A stretch of 8,040 nucleotides of DNA, from positions 1 to 8,040 of the forward strand of contig JAKASN010000063.1 of NCBI GenBank assembly GCA_021819025.1, in the 5' to 3' direction. Made by a program: the position numbers and the translations under genes. Below the pieces are notes generated by a model. That model saw only the letters and a program-made list of their open reading frames with translations. It searched no databases and had not been told where the DNA came from. This stretch comes from Actinomycetes bacterium. GTDB taxonomy: Bacteria > Actinomycetota > Acidimicrobiia > Acidimicrobiales > Acidimicrobiaceae. Position 1 is the stretch's first letter. The number at the start of each line of letters is the position of its first letter. Shown here piece after piece: positions 1-6,517 of the stretch.

Positions 1-378
1 GCTGAGACCGACCTCGAAGTGTTCTGCCGCAAGAAATTCACACCAGGCTTCATCGAGAAGTGTCCCATTGGTCTGGAGGTTGTTCCAGATCTGCCAACCT
101 GCAGGGAGGTACTCCCGCTGCATCTCTATCGCGCTGCGGAAGTAATTTAATCCCGCTAAGGTCGGCTCGCCGCCATGCCAAACAAAGTGCACAATAGGGC
201 CGGGGCTGGATTCGATGTAATCGCGGATGTAGCTGCGGAGCACTTCTTCAGACATTCGAAACGGATGCCGCTTGGGATAGGAAGCCACCTTCCCTACGTA
301 GTAGCAATAGCTGCAATCGAGATTGCAAATCGGGCCCACCGGCTTGGCCATTACCAGAAACGGCTCTAACTCCTGCAC
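1..378 (-). CDS. Radical-SAM anaerobic sulfatase-maturase-type enzyme, N-terminal part (truncated by window edge)
   Basis: The visible 126 residues are the N-terminal part of a radical SAM/SPASM enzyme. The [4Fe-4S]/SAM motif CNLDCSYC (CxxxCxxC) is at about residues 18-25, preceded by the family-typical MAKPVGPI segment. WHGGEPTLAG follows at about 67-76 and a QTNGT strand further on. Enzymes of this type (anSME, AslB/ChuR-like) reductively cleave SAM and oxidise a Cys or Ser of a sulfatase to formylglycine in the cytoplasm; related members modify other peptides. Full-length members are usually around 370-450 residues, so most of the gene, including the C-terminal cluster-binding cysteines, lies beyond position 1. 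I chose GTG at 376-378 because a strong GGAGGGGAGG lies 9 bases upstream. The next ATG (349-351) has no such site and would remove conserved N-terminal residues. No sulfatase is visible here, so the substrate is unknown; the neighbouring phosphoesterase lacks a CxPxR motif. Confidence 0.86.
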   Translation of the reverse strand, partial: MQELEPFLVMAKPVGPICNLDCSYCYYVGKVASYPKRHPFRMSEEVLRSYIRDYIESSPGPIVHFVWHGGEPTLAGLNYFRSAIEMQREYLPAGWQIWNNLQTNGTLLDEAWCEFLAAEHFEVGLS

Positions 379-387
379 TGGATCAAT

Positions 388-397
388 CCTCCCCTCC
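388..397 (-). promoter_or_regulatory. Ribosome binding site deciding the GTG start of the radical-SAM gene
   Basis: On the minus strand this reads GGAGGGGAGG, with 9 bases between it and the GTG at 376-378. The reading frame stays open upstream to a TAG at 538-540, so the open frame alone does not fix the start; this site does. Confidence 0.6.
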
Positions 398-537
398 GAA
401 GGAGAAACTCGGGCAATGCGGCCCAACTTCACTAGCTGGGGCGTCGAACGCGGGGATGAGCTTTGACTCCCAAGTCGCCGAGTTCCGCCTCGACGATCGG
501 GAGTGGAAAATCCCCATAATAGCTCGATGGTGCTTGG

Positions 538-903
538 CTAACCAGGCCCTGGAATAAGATACCAACTTCTGCATTCAACCAGCTCATGATGGACTTCAAC
601 GATCAGCTGCGTCGGAGCAGAAAACCCCAAAGCAATTATTTCTAACACCCGCATCCCTTTGTGCCCAATCGGAGGCACCTCGCGACAACATCCGCCGGGC
701 TCGCCGTGGCAATATGACGCCACCGCGAGCTCACCAGGCGCCCAGATACCCCTCAGCGGTCGACATAACCCTCGATGCCCACCGTACAACTCGTGGTAAT
801 AAAAGCGCTGAGTCCAGCTACCGAGGTCGGGGCTTGGCAAGACTTCATTCGCTTGCGCACATTTTCCTTTCCAAGAGGCGGGCCTAAAGACCTCGATGGG
901 CAC
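538..903 (-). CDS. Doubtful hypothetical protein, 121 aa
   Basis: I do not recognise this ORF. It starts at GTG (901-903) with GAGGGG about 8 bases upstream and ends at TAG (538-540). The first half is rich in Trp, Tyr, Cys, Gly and His and looks random. The last 40 residues (around GMRVLEIIALGF and APTQLIVEVHHE) are more protein-like but match no domain I know. It lies in the same frame as the downstream radical-SAM gene, separated from it by this single amber stop and about 53 further open codons. It could be a small real gene, a decayed remnant or chance. The start with a Shine-Dalgarno-like site is the only positive evidence. Confidence 0.2.
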   Translation of the reverse strand: MPIEVFRPASWKGKCAQANEVLPSPDLGSWTQRFYYHELYGGHRGLCRPLRGIWAPGELAVASYCHGEPGGCCREVPPIGHKGMRVLEIIALGFSAPTQLIVEVHHELVECRSWYLIPGPG

Positions 904-961
904 CCGCAGAGCCCCTCAGAGCCGGTGGAGCCGCATAAGCCCGGTGCCAGCGGTTGCCAAT

Positions 962-1996
962 TCAGGGCAACGTCGCGAGGTTGCCCTGAGCGCTCGCCCC
1001 CAACTGGGAAAGACCGAAATTCTCCTCAATGGACTTGAGCAGGGAGTAGTGGTCCATCGGCGTGGGAATTACCGTTCCGGCGCCAAGATGGGGCTCGATC
1101 ACCAAGGTTAGGACGTGACCTCCTCCCCCGCTCGGCTGGATCTGCCCTGAAGGAGAGAGGCCCGAATAGTCGCCACCATTTCCCTCATCCCATGTCACAT
1201 AAAGCGCTCCGTTTTGCTTCCACGCGCTAGATGCGGTAATGGAATTGACCATGGCGGTGAGCCAAAGCCCGGCACTTTGGGCGGCGCAGTTGTGCCCATC
1301 ATTGCAAATGTTCGGTGTAATCCAGACAAAGCTAGGAATCACCCCCGACGGGGAGGACAACTGTGCGCTAAGTTCGTGCAAAGGGCGGATCTCGCCACAC
1401 AGCGACGGCGAATTGCGGATCGCATCAAAGTAGACGAAGGGATCGTGCTTTCCAGCGTAGAGGCCACTGGGTGCATAAGGAGAAAGGTAGCAATCGCCAG
1501 GCAGCGACTCCATATAGGCAGACCAAGTTATTCCCTGGGCCGCAAGTTCCCCCGCAAGATTGGGGGCATTCACAAAGCAGTCGACACAATCCGAAGTGAT
1601 TCCCAGGGTGGAGCCGGCAATGAGGCTGATGTAATTGGGAAGGGACGGATGAGCGGTGGCGTAGTAATTGCTTGCGTATGCCCACTTCAGCGCCAGTGCC
1701 GCAATCGCCGGCGTGGCGAGTGCCGCGCTGTATCCGAGATTTTCCATCACGATGACAAATACGTGCGGATGCTTATAACTCAGCGACGTCGTCGACGTCG
1801 AAGCGCCAAGGGTGCTGGTGGGAGCCAAGGTACTCGCTGGAGTGGAACTGCTCGTTGCCCCCGCCGACGAACTTGGAACCACGCTGCCGCAGGCAGCGAG
1901 CACCAATGCCGCGAGCAACACCGCGAGCGCCGCGCTCCGGCAATGGCTTGGGCGCAAACGCGAGTCGAGCCACTTTTGCAAAGTTGAACGAGTCAT
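962..1996 (-). CDS. Secreted phosphoesterase-family lipoprotein (SapM/acid-phosphatase-like)
   Basis: About 344 residues. The N-terminus has basic residues, a hydrophobic stretch of Ala/Leu/Val and a lipobox LAAC, so it should be exported and lipid-anchored at the Cys near residue 36. A Ser/Thr/Ala/Pro-rich linker of about 35 residues follows. The catalytic domain begins with HVFVIVMENLGYS, where Glu-Asn are probable metal ligands. It continues with ATAHPSLPNYISLIAG, WDEGNGG, a glycine-rich GGGGHV and a C-terminal DHYSLLKSIEENFGL, the order seen in the phosphoesterase family (PF04185, alkaline phosphatase superfamily), which includes SapM-like phosphatases and phospholipases C. Six Cys in the exported domain (including CVDC and CNDGHNC) could form disulfides. 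I infer hydrolysis of extracellular phosphate esters; the exact substrate is not shown. I prefer ATG at 1994-1996, with GGTGGAA upstream at usable spacing, over the GTG two codons earlier (2000-2002), which sits too close to that site. Confidence 0.87.
   Translation of the reverse strand: MTRSTLQKWLDSRLRPSHCRSAALAVLLAALVLAACGSVVPSSSAGATSSSTPASTLAPTSTLGASTSTTSLSYKHPHVFVIVMENLGYSAALATPAIAALALKWAYASNYYATAHPSLPNYISLIAGSTLGITSDCVDCFVNAPNLAGELAAQGITWSAYMESLPGDCYLSPYAPSGLYAGKHDPFVYFDAIRNSPSLCGEIRPLHELSAQLSSPSGVIPSFVWITPNICNDGHNCAAQSAGLWLTAMVNSITASSAWKQNGALYVTWDEGNGGDYSGLSPSGQIQPSGGGGHVLTLVIEPHLGAGTVIPTPMDHYSLLKSIEENFGLSQLGASAQGNLATLP
963..988 (-). terminator. Hairpin overlapping the stop codon of the phosphoesterase gene
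   Basis: A perfect 9-bp inverted repeat, CAGGGCAAC / GTTGCCCTG, with an 8-base loop covers the last codons and part of the TGA stop. No T-run follows on the minus strand, as is common for terminators in high-GC Gram-positives. GTTGCC at 953-958 can pair instead with GGCAAC at 966-971, giving a competing hairpin further downstream in the transcript. Confidence 0.4.
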
Positions 1997-2041
1997 AGCC
2001 ACTTTCCACCGTAGAGGCCAATGCGAGGATTTAGCTGAATA

Positions 2042-2059
2042 AGCAGCTCCAAAGCTGCT
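2042..2059 (-). other. Perfect 7-bp hairpin upstream of the phosphoesterase gene
   Basis: AGCAGCT and AGCTGCT are separated by a 4-base loop. On the minus strand the stem is followed by TTATT. It lies about 45 bases upstream of the phosphoesterase start and about 85 bases beyond the NYN gene stop. It could be a leader stem-loop or operator for the phosphoesterase, or a second terminator for the NYN gene. The sequence does not decide. Confidence 0.35.
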
Positions 2060-2123
2060 ACGAGCACCGATATATGGCAGCGGAAATCCTCAGAACTCAG
2101 CCCTAGCTGACATGGCATCGCTC

Positions 2124-2144
2124 TCTTCGAGCTTCCCTCGAAGA
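2124..2144 (-). terminator. Hairpin directly after the NYN gene stop codon
   Basis: A perfect 8-bp inverted repeat, TCTTCGAG / CTCGAAGA, with a 5-base loop abuts the TAA (2145-2147) of the NYN gene. No T-run follows. Its position makes a transcription end or 3'-end-protecting stem likely, and it suggests the phosphoesterase gene downstream has its own promoter. Confidence 0.5.
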
Positions 2145-2693
2145 TTACGCCATGGTGTAGATAGCGTCACAATTCTCGCGGAGCTCACGGGAGAGCTGGC
2201 CGGACCGAGCCACCGCACGAACGAAGAGCCCCTCCGAACGCGCGAGCCGCGCTAAATCTGCGAAGGCGTGATCTCCAGAGGCAATCTGCAGTACGTCGCA
2301 GCTCCGTGCCACTGCGTCGATGTCGATCACCTCCATCAGGGCCCGGTCTGCTCCATCTTTGCCACGTCCAAAGCGCACGCTGTAATGCTCCCAATCAAGC
2401 GCGGTGCTGTACATTATCGCAGCATCGCATCCCACGTAGACCAGATCCGAGGAGTGAACCCATTTGCGCTGATAACCGCTGGAGACCTCGGTAAATACCT
2501 TTGCCCTGACCTCATCCGAATAGATGTGCCGACTCTCCAGAGATCCCACGAGATTCTCAATATCGACGATGTGACAAGTACGGCCATTGGCGCGGAGGTA
2601 TCGTGGCGTCGACACCGGGCTTTTCGCAGTCGGCCTTAGATGCAAAGCGCCTCCCTTTAGCGCAGGCTTACTCGACTGAATAATGGAAGCCAT
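2145..2693 (-). CDS. NYN/PIN-like domain protein, putative ribonuclease
   Basis: 182 residues. After a basic N-terminal extension of about 38 residues, a NYN-type PIN-like fold runs from about residue 39 to the end. It has HIVDIENLVG (Asp44 and Asn47 at the first acidic/polar site), DLVYVGCDA as the second strand, and GKDGADRALMEVID (Asp113/Asp116). IASGDHAFADLARLARSEG follows with Asp141 in the SGD signature, and the C-terminus has SRELRENCDAIYTM. NYN domains coordinate a metal through such Asp residues and are expected to cleave RNA. The target and pathway cannot be read from the sequence. ATG at 2691-2693 has AGGAG upstream, but with about 12 bases of spacing. A TTG at codon 17 has GGGAGG about 4 bases before it, so a shorter form starting there is possible without loss of the domain. 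It has no operon partner. Confidence 0.78.
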   Translation of the reverse strand: MASIIQSSKPALKGGALHLRPTAKSPVSTPRYLRANGRTCHIVDIENLVGSLESRHIYSDEVRAKVFTEVSSGYQRKWVHSSDLVYVGCDAAIMYSTALDWEHYSVRFGRGKDGADRALMEVIDIDAVARSCDVLQIASGDHAFADLARLARSEGLFVRAVARSGQLSRELRENCDAIYTMA

Positions 2694-2882
2694 AGCTCGA
2701 AACTACTCCTCTGTTGTGACTTAGGTGAAAACTGCGTCAAATTATCCCCGAACTCGCACGCCTGTGGGCTAGCTGGCAACGATGCGAAGCGCCCAAAACC
2801 TCCACCAAGCTCGATGCGACCACGATCACCGAATTAGCCTTAGGCAGAGTCGATTTGGGGCATCCATAAGCGCCACAAAGTC

Positions 2883-3407
2883 TCATTGCACCGGCGCAGC
2901 AGCCGGAAACGAGACCCCTACGCCACCTCTAGTGCCCGCGCCAAAGCGGCGTTTTTCCCTCTCCAAGTCCAAGGGCCGGATGGTTTTCCTTCCTTCGCGC
3001 TCGACGTCGCCAATGAGCTGCGCCGGAACCAGCCAGCTAACCTCGAACTCGATGCCATCTGGATCCTTGGCGTAGATCGCTTTTGTGGTTCCGTGGTCCG
3101 ATGCACCCACCAGGGCGCGGCGCTCTTTGAGGCGCTCGGCGATCACCTCGAGATCCGCGAGGGTCTCGACCTCCCAAGCAATGTGGTAAAGGCCAACCGT
3201 CGAGCGTCCTGCGCTGGAAGCTCCCGCTTTGTCGCCGATTTCGAAAAGCCCTAAGTCGTGATCGTTATTGCTCGCCGGAGCCTGCAAGAAGGCCGCACCG
3301 GGAAACGAGAACAACACCTTGAAATCGAGAACCTGCTGATAGAACTCAACGGACTTCGCGACGCTTCTGACGTAGAGCACCGCATGGTTCAACCGGGAAA
3401 CCGCCAT
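2883..3407 (-). CDS. VOC-family (glyoxalase/extradiol dioxygenase-like) metalloenzyme
   Basis: 174 residues. The vicinal-oxygen-chelate fold covers about residues 5-125, starting with LNHAVLYVRSVAKSVEFYQQVLDF. The second half contains LYHIAWEVETLADL and KDPDGIEFEVSW. Probable metal ligands are His8, His75 and Glu122, the pattern of single-metal VOC enzymes such as catechol 2,3-dioxygenase-like proteins. Proteins of this shape bind one divalent metal in the cytoplasm and act on diols, aldehydes or thiohemiacetals; the substrate here is unknown. A charged tail of about 50 residues (containing IRPLDLEREKRRFG) follows the domain; I recall similar tails in relatives. ATG at 3405-3407 has GAGGGTGA shortly upstream. 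The gene faces away from the permease operon across a 366-base gap. A weak CCGGC/GCCGG inverted repeat (2891-2906) lies in the last codons. Confidence 0.82.
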   Translation of the reverse strand: MAVSRLNHAVLYVRSVAKSVEFYQQVLDFKVLFSFPGAAFLQAPASNNDHDLGLFEIGDKAGASSAGRSTVGLYHIAWEVETLADLEVIAERLKERRALVGASDHGTTKAIYAKDPDGIEFEVSWLVPAQLIGDVEREGRKTIRPLDLEREKRRFGAGTRGGVGVSFPAAAPVQ

Positions 3408-3450
3408 AAATCTTCACCCTCTCTTGCGGCACGCATCGCCGCGATCCTTC

Positions 3451-3478
3451 AAGCTACTCAACATAGGTGATACATCAA
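3451..3478 (-). promoter_or_regulatory. Possible promoter of the VOC gene
   Basis: On the minus strand TTGATG (3473-3478) is separated by 16 bases from TAGCTT (3451-3456), a moderate sigma-70-like pair about 45 bases upstream of the ATG. The imperfect palindrome TGATACATCA overlaps the -35 element and could be an operator. Confidence 0.3.
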
Positions 3479-3700
3479 CTATTTCCATGGTGCAACGAAG
3501 ATCACAACAGTAGGGATAACAGTGCCAACAGCGACTTCTACCAGGCAGTCCACGATGTTGACTCCGCCTACGGCTCGATGTGAAACTCCCAAGCCACCTC
3601 TAGTCCCCTGGGTAGCCCCGTCCTAGTAGAAGGCGCCACAAGCTAGGCACTATCCTCCATGGTCGCCTGGTAATGTTTCGCAATCGTAAATAATTGGTTT

Positions 3701-3735
3701 ATGGTCCATCCACTATACCTTTAGAGGTGTACTAT
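3701..3735 (+). promoter_or_regulatory. Possible operator/promoter zone of the permease operon
   Basis: Two small dyads, ATGGTCCAT (3701-3709) and ACCTTTAGAGGT (3717-3728), sit next to -10-like sequences TATACC (3714-3719) and TGTACTAT (TACTAT at 3730-3735). No good -35 lies at the standard distance from either, so an activator or another sigma factor may be needed. The location 40-75 bases before the permease start is the main support. Confidence 0.25.
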
Positions 3736-3759
3736 CTTCCTTCAAGTGAAACTTCTCCA

Positions 3760-3765
3760 AGGAGG
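3760..3765 (+). promoter_or_regulatory. Consensus ribosome binding site of the permease gene
   Basis: AGGAGG stands 8 bases before the ATG at 3774, a near-ideal site that fixes the permease start and predicts strong translation. Confidence 0.75.
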
Positions 3766-3773
3766 ACAAAGAC

Positions 3774-5207
3774 ATGTCGAACCAAGAGGTCGGCAAGACC
3801 GGTGACCGCGATGGGCCGAAGGGTCTCGCAAAAGGATCCCTCAAGCCCATAAACGTACTGGCTATCGCAGTGGCGGCGATATCGCCGACCACATCGGTAT
3901 TTCTCGTCTACGGAGCCGGCCTCGCATCTGCTGGCACCGGCGTTATCTGGGCCTTCATCATCGGAGGATTCATCGCTATCGGGATGGCGCTTTCGTACGC
4001 CGAAGTCGGGTCGGTCTTCCCTTCCGCTGGGGGCGCCTACACCATCGTGAGAAAAGCTTTGGGTCCTATATGGGGCGGACTGACCAATGTTCTCTTTTTG
4101 GTACTAGGGATCGTGGTCACGGCTTCGATCCTCGTGGCGGCAGCAACCTACCTCTCCTCGCTGGTGCCTGCGCTTCCGGTGAACTGGACCGCCCTGGCGA
4201 TGATGGCTGTAGTGACCTTGTTATCCCTGGAGCGGATCTCCCCCACCAGCTGGGTTACTGCGGCAATGCTGGTCCTCGAACTCGCGGTAATCCTCGTCTT
4301 CACCTTCTTTTCCTTTGCCCATCCCTCGCTTCACTCCAACCCATTTACCCACCCCGTCCTTGCTAGCGGGCACGGGAATACCTTGGCTCTGGTGGGAATG
4401 GGCGGCCTTCTGGTAGCAGTGGTACCGGCGCTCTTTGCCTACAACGGCTACGACTGGCCGCTCTATTTCGCCGAAGAGTCCTCCAATGCCAGACGCGCTC
4501 TTCCCCGAGCCGTCATCCTTGCAGCGGGCATCGCCATCGTGGTCGAGCTGGCGGCAGTGATTGGAGCGACTTTCGCCATCAAGAACCTTGGAGCGGCCAC
4601 CGCGAGTAGCGCCCCGCTTTCGCTCATCGCCGAGCAGGTGATGGGGTCCACCGGGGCAAAGATACTGCTCATCGGCGTGGTAATAGCGATGTTTGACACC
4701 GGTCTAGCGGGCAATCTTGCTTACGCGCGCATCTACTACGCCTCCGGCCGCGATGAGATGTGGCCCGGTCCCCTCAACAAATTCTTCACCCACATCAGCC
4801 CACGAACCCAAGTTCCCACCTATGGATTTCTCGTGCTCTTTGTTGGCAACGGAATCCTCTCCATCTTTACCTCACTTAATAACCTCATCACCTTTACCGG
4901 CGTGGTGATCGTGGTCATCTACCTCTTGGTCGCAATATCCGCACTGGTCAGCCGGGTGCGCGACAAGGGATTAGAGCGCGGATTTCGCATGGCGCTCTGG
5001 CCGATTCCACCCCTCGTGGCCATCGTCGGAGTCGCGATCGCGCTCAGCCAGCAAGTGAAGCGGGACCTAATTATCACCGGCGTGATCGTCGCGGTATCGG
5101 TGCTCTATTACGCCCTGAACCGTCGTCGGCTCTCGAAGGTCCCTTCTATGGTTATCGCCGAAGAGGTCGCTCCTCCTCGGAGCATTTCCCTCGCCGAGGA
5201 GCTTTAG
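3774..5207 (+). CDS. APC-superfamily amino-acid permease
   Basis: 477 residues, the usual length for an APC permease, with about 12 hydrophobic membrane segments and cytoplasmic tails. TM1 contains the broken-helix region AAISPTTSVFLVYG (about 34-47). TM2 and the following loop carry the family signature SYAEVGSVFPSAGGAY (about 74-89) and the loop RKALGPIWGG. FAEESSNARRALPRAV (about 232-247) is the conserved charged loop after TM6, and YYASGRDEMWPGPLNKF (about 321-337) the loop after TM8. It should carry amino acids or a small related compound into the cell, probably with H+ or Na+. The next gene starts 2 bases after its stop, so it is the first gene of an operon with a D-amino-acid flavoenzyme and a D-Ala-D-Ala-type dipeptidase. 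That context makes D-alanine, other D-amino acids or a dipeptide the likely cargo; the sequence itself does not reveal it. The start is fixed by the consensus ribosome binding site. Confidence 0.9.
   Translation: MSNQEVGKTGDRDGPKGLAKGSLKPINVLAIAVAAISPTTSVFLVYGAGLASAGTGVIWAFIIGGFIAIGMALSYAEVGSVFPSAGGAYTIVRKALGPIWGGLTNVLFLVLGIVVTASILVAAATYLSSLVPALPVNWTALAMMAVVTLLSLERISPTSWVTAAMLVLELAVILVFTFFSFAHPSLHSNPFTHPVLASGHGNTLALVGMGGLLVAVVPALFAYNGYDWPLYFAEESSNARRALPRAVILAAGIAIVVELAAVIGATFAIKNLGAATASSAPLSLIAEQVMGSTGAKILLIGVVIAMFDTGLAGNLAYARIYYASGRDEMWPGPLNKFFTHISPRTQVPTYGFLVLFVGNGILSIFTSLNNLITFTGVVIVVIYLLVAISALVSRVRDKGLERGFRMALWPIPPLVAIVGVAIALSQQVKRDLIITGVIVAVSVLYYALNRRRLSKVPSMVIAEEVAPPRSISLAEEL
5196..5201 (+). 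promoter_or_regulatory. Ribosome binding site of the flavoenzyme gene inside the permease gene end
   Basis: GAGGAG lies in the last permease codons, 8 bases before the ATG at 5210. The stop and start are 2 bases apart, which favours translational coupling. Confidence 0.6.
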
Positions 5208-5209
5208 CG

Positions 5210-6460
5210 ATGGGCGCAGCTGCTCCGAGGCGCGTGGCGATAATTGGTGCCGGAATGGTGGGGCTCTCGGTGGCGTGGTTCCTCCAGGAGTACGGGGTAG
5301 AGGTGACGATATGGGATCGCAAAGGCGTGGCAGCTGGCTCTTCATGGGGAAACGCCGGTTGGGTTTCCCCAGGTCTCACAACGCCTTTACCAGAGGCGAG
5401 CGTGTTGAGATACGGCCTCAAGTCGCTGCTTCGTAGCGACGCGCCGCTCTATGTACCACCGACGCTGGATCTTTCCCTGGCACGCTTTCTCGTCAAATTC
5501 GCGCGCCGGTGCAATGAGCGGGAGTGGAAGCGGGCCATGAACGCCTATGTCCCGCTCAATAATATCGCCCTCGACGCCTACGACGCACTGAACTTGGCTG
5601 AGGAAACCCTTGAGATCACAAGTGCACCGATCGTGGCAGCATTCCAGTGGCGTGAACAGGCCAAGGATCTCCTCAAGGAGATCGAGATGATCAATAGGGC
5701 CGGGCAACCCGTGAAAAGCGAGATGCTCAGCGGGGCCGAACTTCGAGAAAGTCTTCCCCAACTCGCCACCACGGTTAACTTCGGGATTCGTATTGACGGC
5801 CAACGCTATATTGATCCGGGAGCATTCACGACAAGACTTGGCGCCGCGGTTATCGGGCGCGGCGCTACCCTGGTGACCCCTAACGAAGTTGACTCGGTTC
5901 GCCGTGAAAAAAGCGCCGTCAACGTCTACGGCAGCGACGGAGCGAGCTCTTCTTTCGATGCGGTGGTACTTGCCGTGGGAGCTTGGATGAACCGTCTTGG
6001 GGGGCCATTAGGTGTCAAGATGCCGGTAGCGGCCGGGCGAGGGTATTCGTTCTTGGTGCCTAGCGCCGAAACCGTGGCTTTTCCGATCTACTTTCCCGCC
6101 GTAAGAGTCGCATGCACCCCGATGGGCCCGAAGTCTTTACGCATCGCGGGGACGATGGAGTTTCGCAAGCCCGATTATCGACTTGACACGGCGCGCCTGG
6201 CCTCGCTGATGCGCTCCGCTCTCCCTCTGCTCGACGGCCTCGATTGGGGACAAAGACGCGATGATTGGGTCGGGGCACGGCCGGTGAGCGCAGACGGCAT
6301 GCCTTTGATCGGCGCGAGCAAAGTGCCGGGGATCTTCATTGCCGGCGGACACGGAATGTGGGGCATCACCTTGGGTCCCGCCACCGGAAAGCTGCTCGCG
6401 GACCAAATCGTCAAAGGAGAGATCCCCGACCAGCTCCGGCCATTTGACCCGACCAGATAA
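5210..6460 (+). CDS. dadA: DadA-type FAD-dependent D-amino-acid dehydrogenase/oxidase
   Basis: 416 residues, matching the DadA branch of the DAO family (PF01266). The N-terminal Rossmann fold has VAIIGAGMVGLSVAWFLQEYG (GxGxxG at 13-18) and ends at Asp36, which should bind the FAD ribose. SSWGNAGWVSPG (44-55) is the typical DadA segment next to the isoalloxazine ring. DGQRYIDPGAF lies mid-protein in the substrate domain. The C-terminal GARPVSADGMPLIG (355-368) and GGHGMWGITLGPATGKLLAD (379-398) close the FAD site. DadA converts D-alanine and other D-amino acids to 2-oxo acids and ammonia, passing electrons to the respiratory chain; oxidases with a similar fold use oxygen. The downstream dipeptidase supports D-alanine as substrate. 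Alternatives within the family are D-hydroxyproline dehydrogenase or a glycine/sarcosine oxidase, which also occur beside APC permeases and FadR-type regulators. The start is supported by GAGGAG 8 bases upstream. Confidence 0.83.
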   Translation: MGAAAPRRVAIIGAGMVGLSVAWFLQEYGVEVTIWDRKGVAAGSSWGNAGWVSPGLTTPLPEASVLRYGLKSLLRSDAPLYVPPTLDLSLARFLVKFARRCNEREWKRAMNAYVPLNNIALDAYDALNLAEETLEITSAPIVAAFQWREQAKDLLKEIEMINRAGQPVKSEMLSGAELRESLPQLATTVNFGIRIDGQRYIDPGAFTTRLGAAVIGRGATLVTPNEVDSVRREKSAVNVYGSDGASSSFDAVVLAVGAWMNRLGGPLGVKMPVAAGRGYSFLVPSAETVAFPIYFPAVRVACTPMGPKSLRIAGTMEFRKPDYRLDTARLASLMRSALPLLDGLDWGQRRDDWVGARPVSADGMPLIGASKVPGIFIAGGHGMWGITLGPATGKLLADQIVKGEIPDQLRPFDPTR

Positions 6461-6517
6461 GCAAGAACTTTTACCCGATTGAGAAAGCGACCATTGCAAA
6501 ACCACGCCCGCCACCAC

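Larger units (their letters stand above)
379..961. other. 583-base stretch with no confidently assigned gene
   Basis: This lies between the stop of the phosphoesterase gene and the start of the radical-SAM gene. I find no tRNA-like fold, no repeat array and no recognisable protein. The only ORF with a plausible start is the weak minus-strand ORF at 538-903, listed separately. A minus-strand TATTAT (516-521) could be a -10 element for the radical-SAM gene, but the sequence 17-18 bases upstream (CTGGTT/TGGTTA) is a poor -35, so I do not call a promoter. Confidence 0.5.
3408..3773. other. Divergent intergenic region between the VOC gene and the permease operon
   Basis: 366 bases with no ORF that I can support. 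It must hold the promoters of both the minus-strand VOC gene and the plus-strand permease operon. The right-hand 120 bases are the most AT-rich part. Short dyads are TGATACATCA (3468-3477), ATGGTCCAT (3701-3709) and ACCTTTAGAGGT (3717-3728). CCATGG occurs twice, at 3486-3491 and 3658-3663. Any of these could bind a regulator such as the GntR protein encoded at 7300, but none can be assigned from sequence alone. Confidence 0.5.

Noticed and set aside
383..574. Minus-strand 63-codon ORF upstream of the radical-SAM gene
   Set aside because: No ribosome binding site, no recognisable protein, and it overlaps the region better explained as leader sequence of the radical-SAM gene.
1784..1800. Two adjacent CGACGTCG palindromes separated by one T
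   Set aside because: They encode the Thr/Ser-rich linker of the lipoprotein and are explained by repeated Thr and Ser codons.
1214..1987. Long plus-strand ORF of 257 codons opposite the phosphoesterase gene
   Set aside because: It is the antisense shadow of a well-supported gene; its product is Arg-rich, low in recognisable motifs and has no domain I know.
962..1996. Phosphoesterase as a sulfatase substrate of the neighbouring maturase
   Set aside because: No C/S-x-P/A-x-R motif is present; its HPSLPNY and DHYSLLKSIEENFGL motifs belong to the phosphoesterase family.
2697..2755. TTGACG on the minus strand upstream of the NYN gene as a -35 element
   Set aside because: No acceptable -10 lies 16-18 bases downstream (ACAACA at 17), so the promoter cannot be supported.
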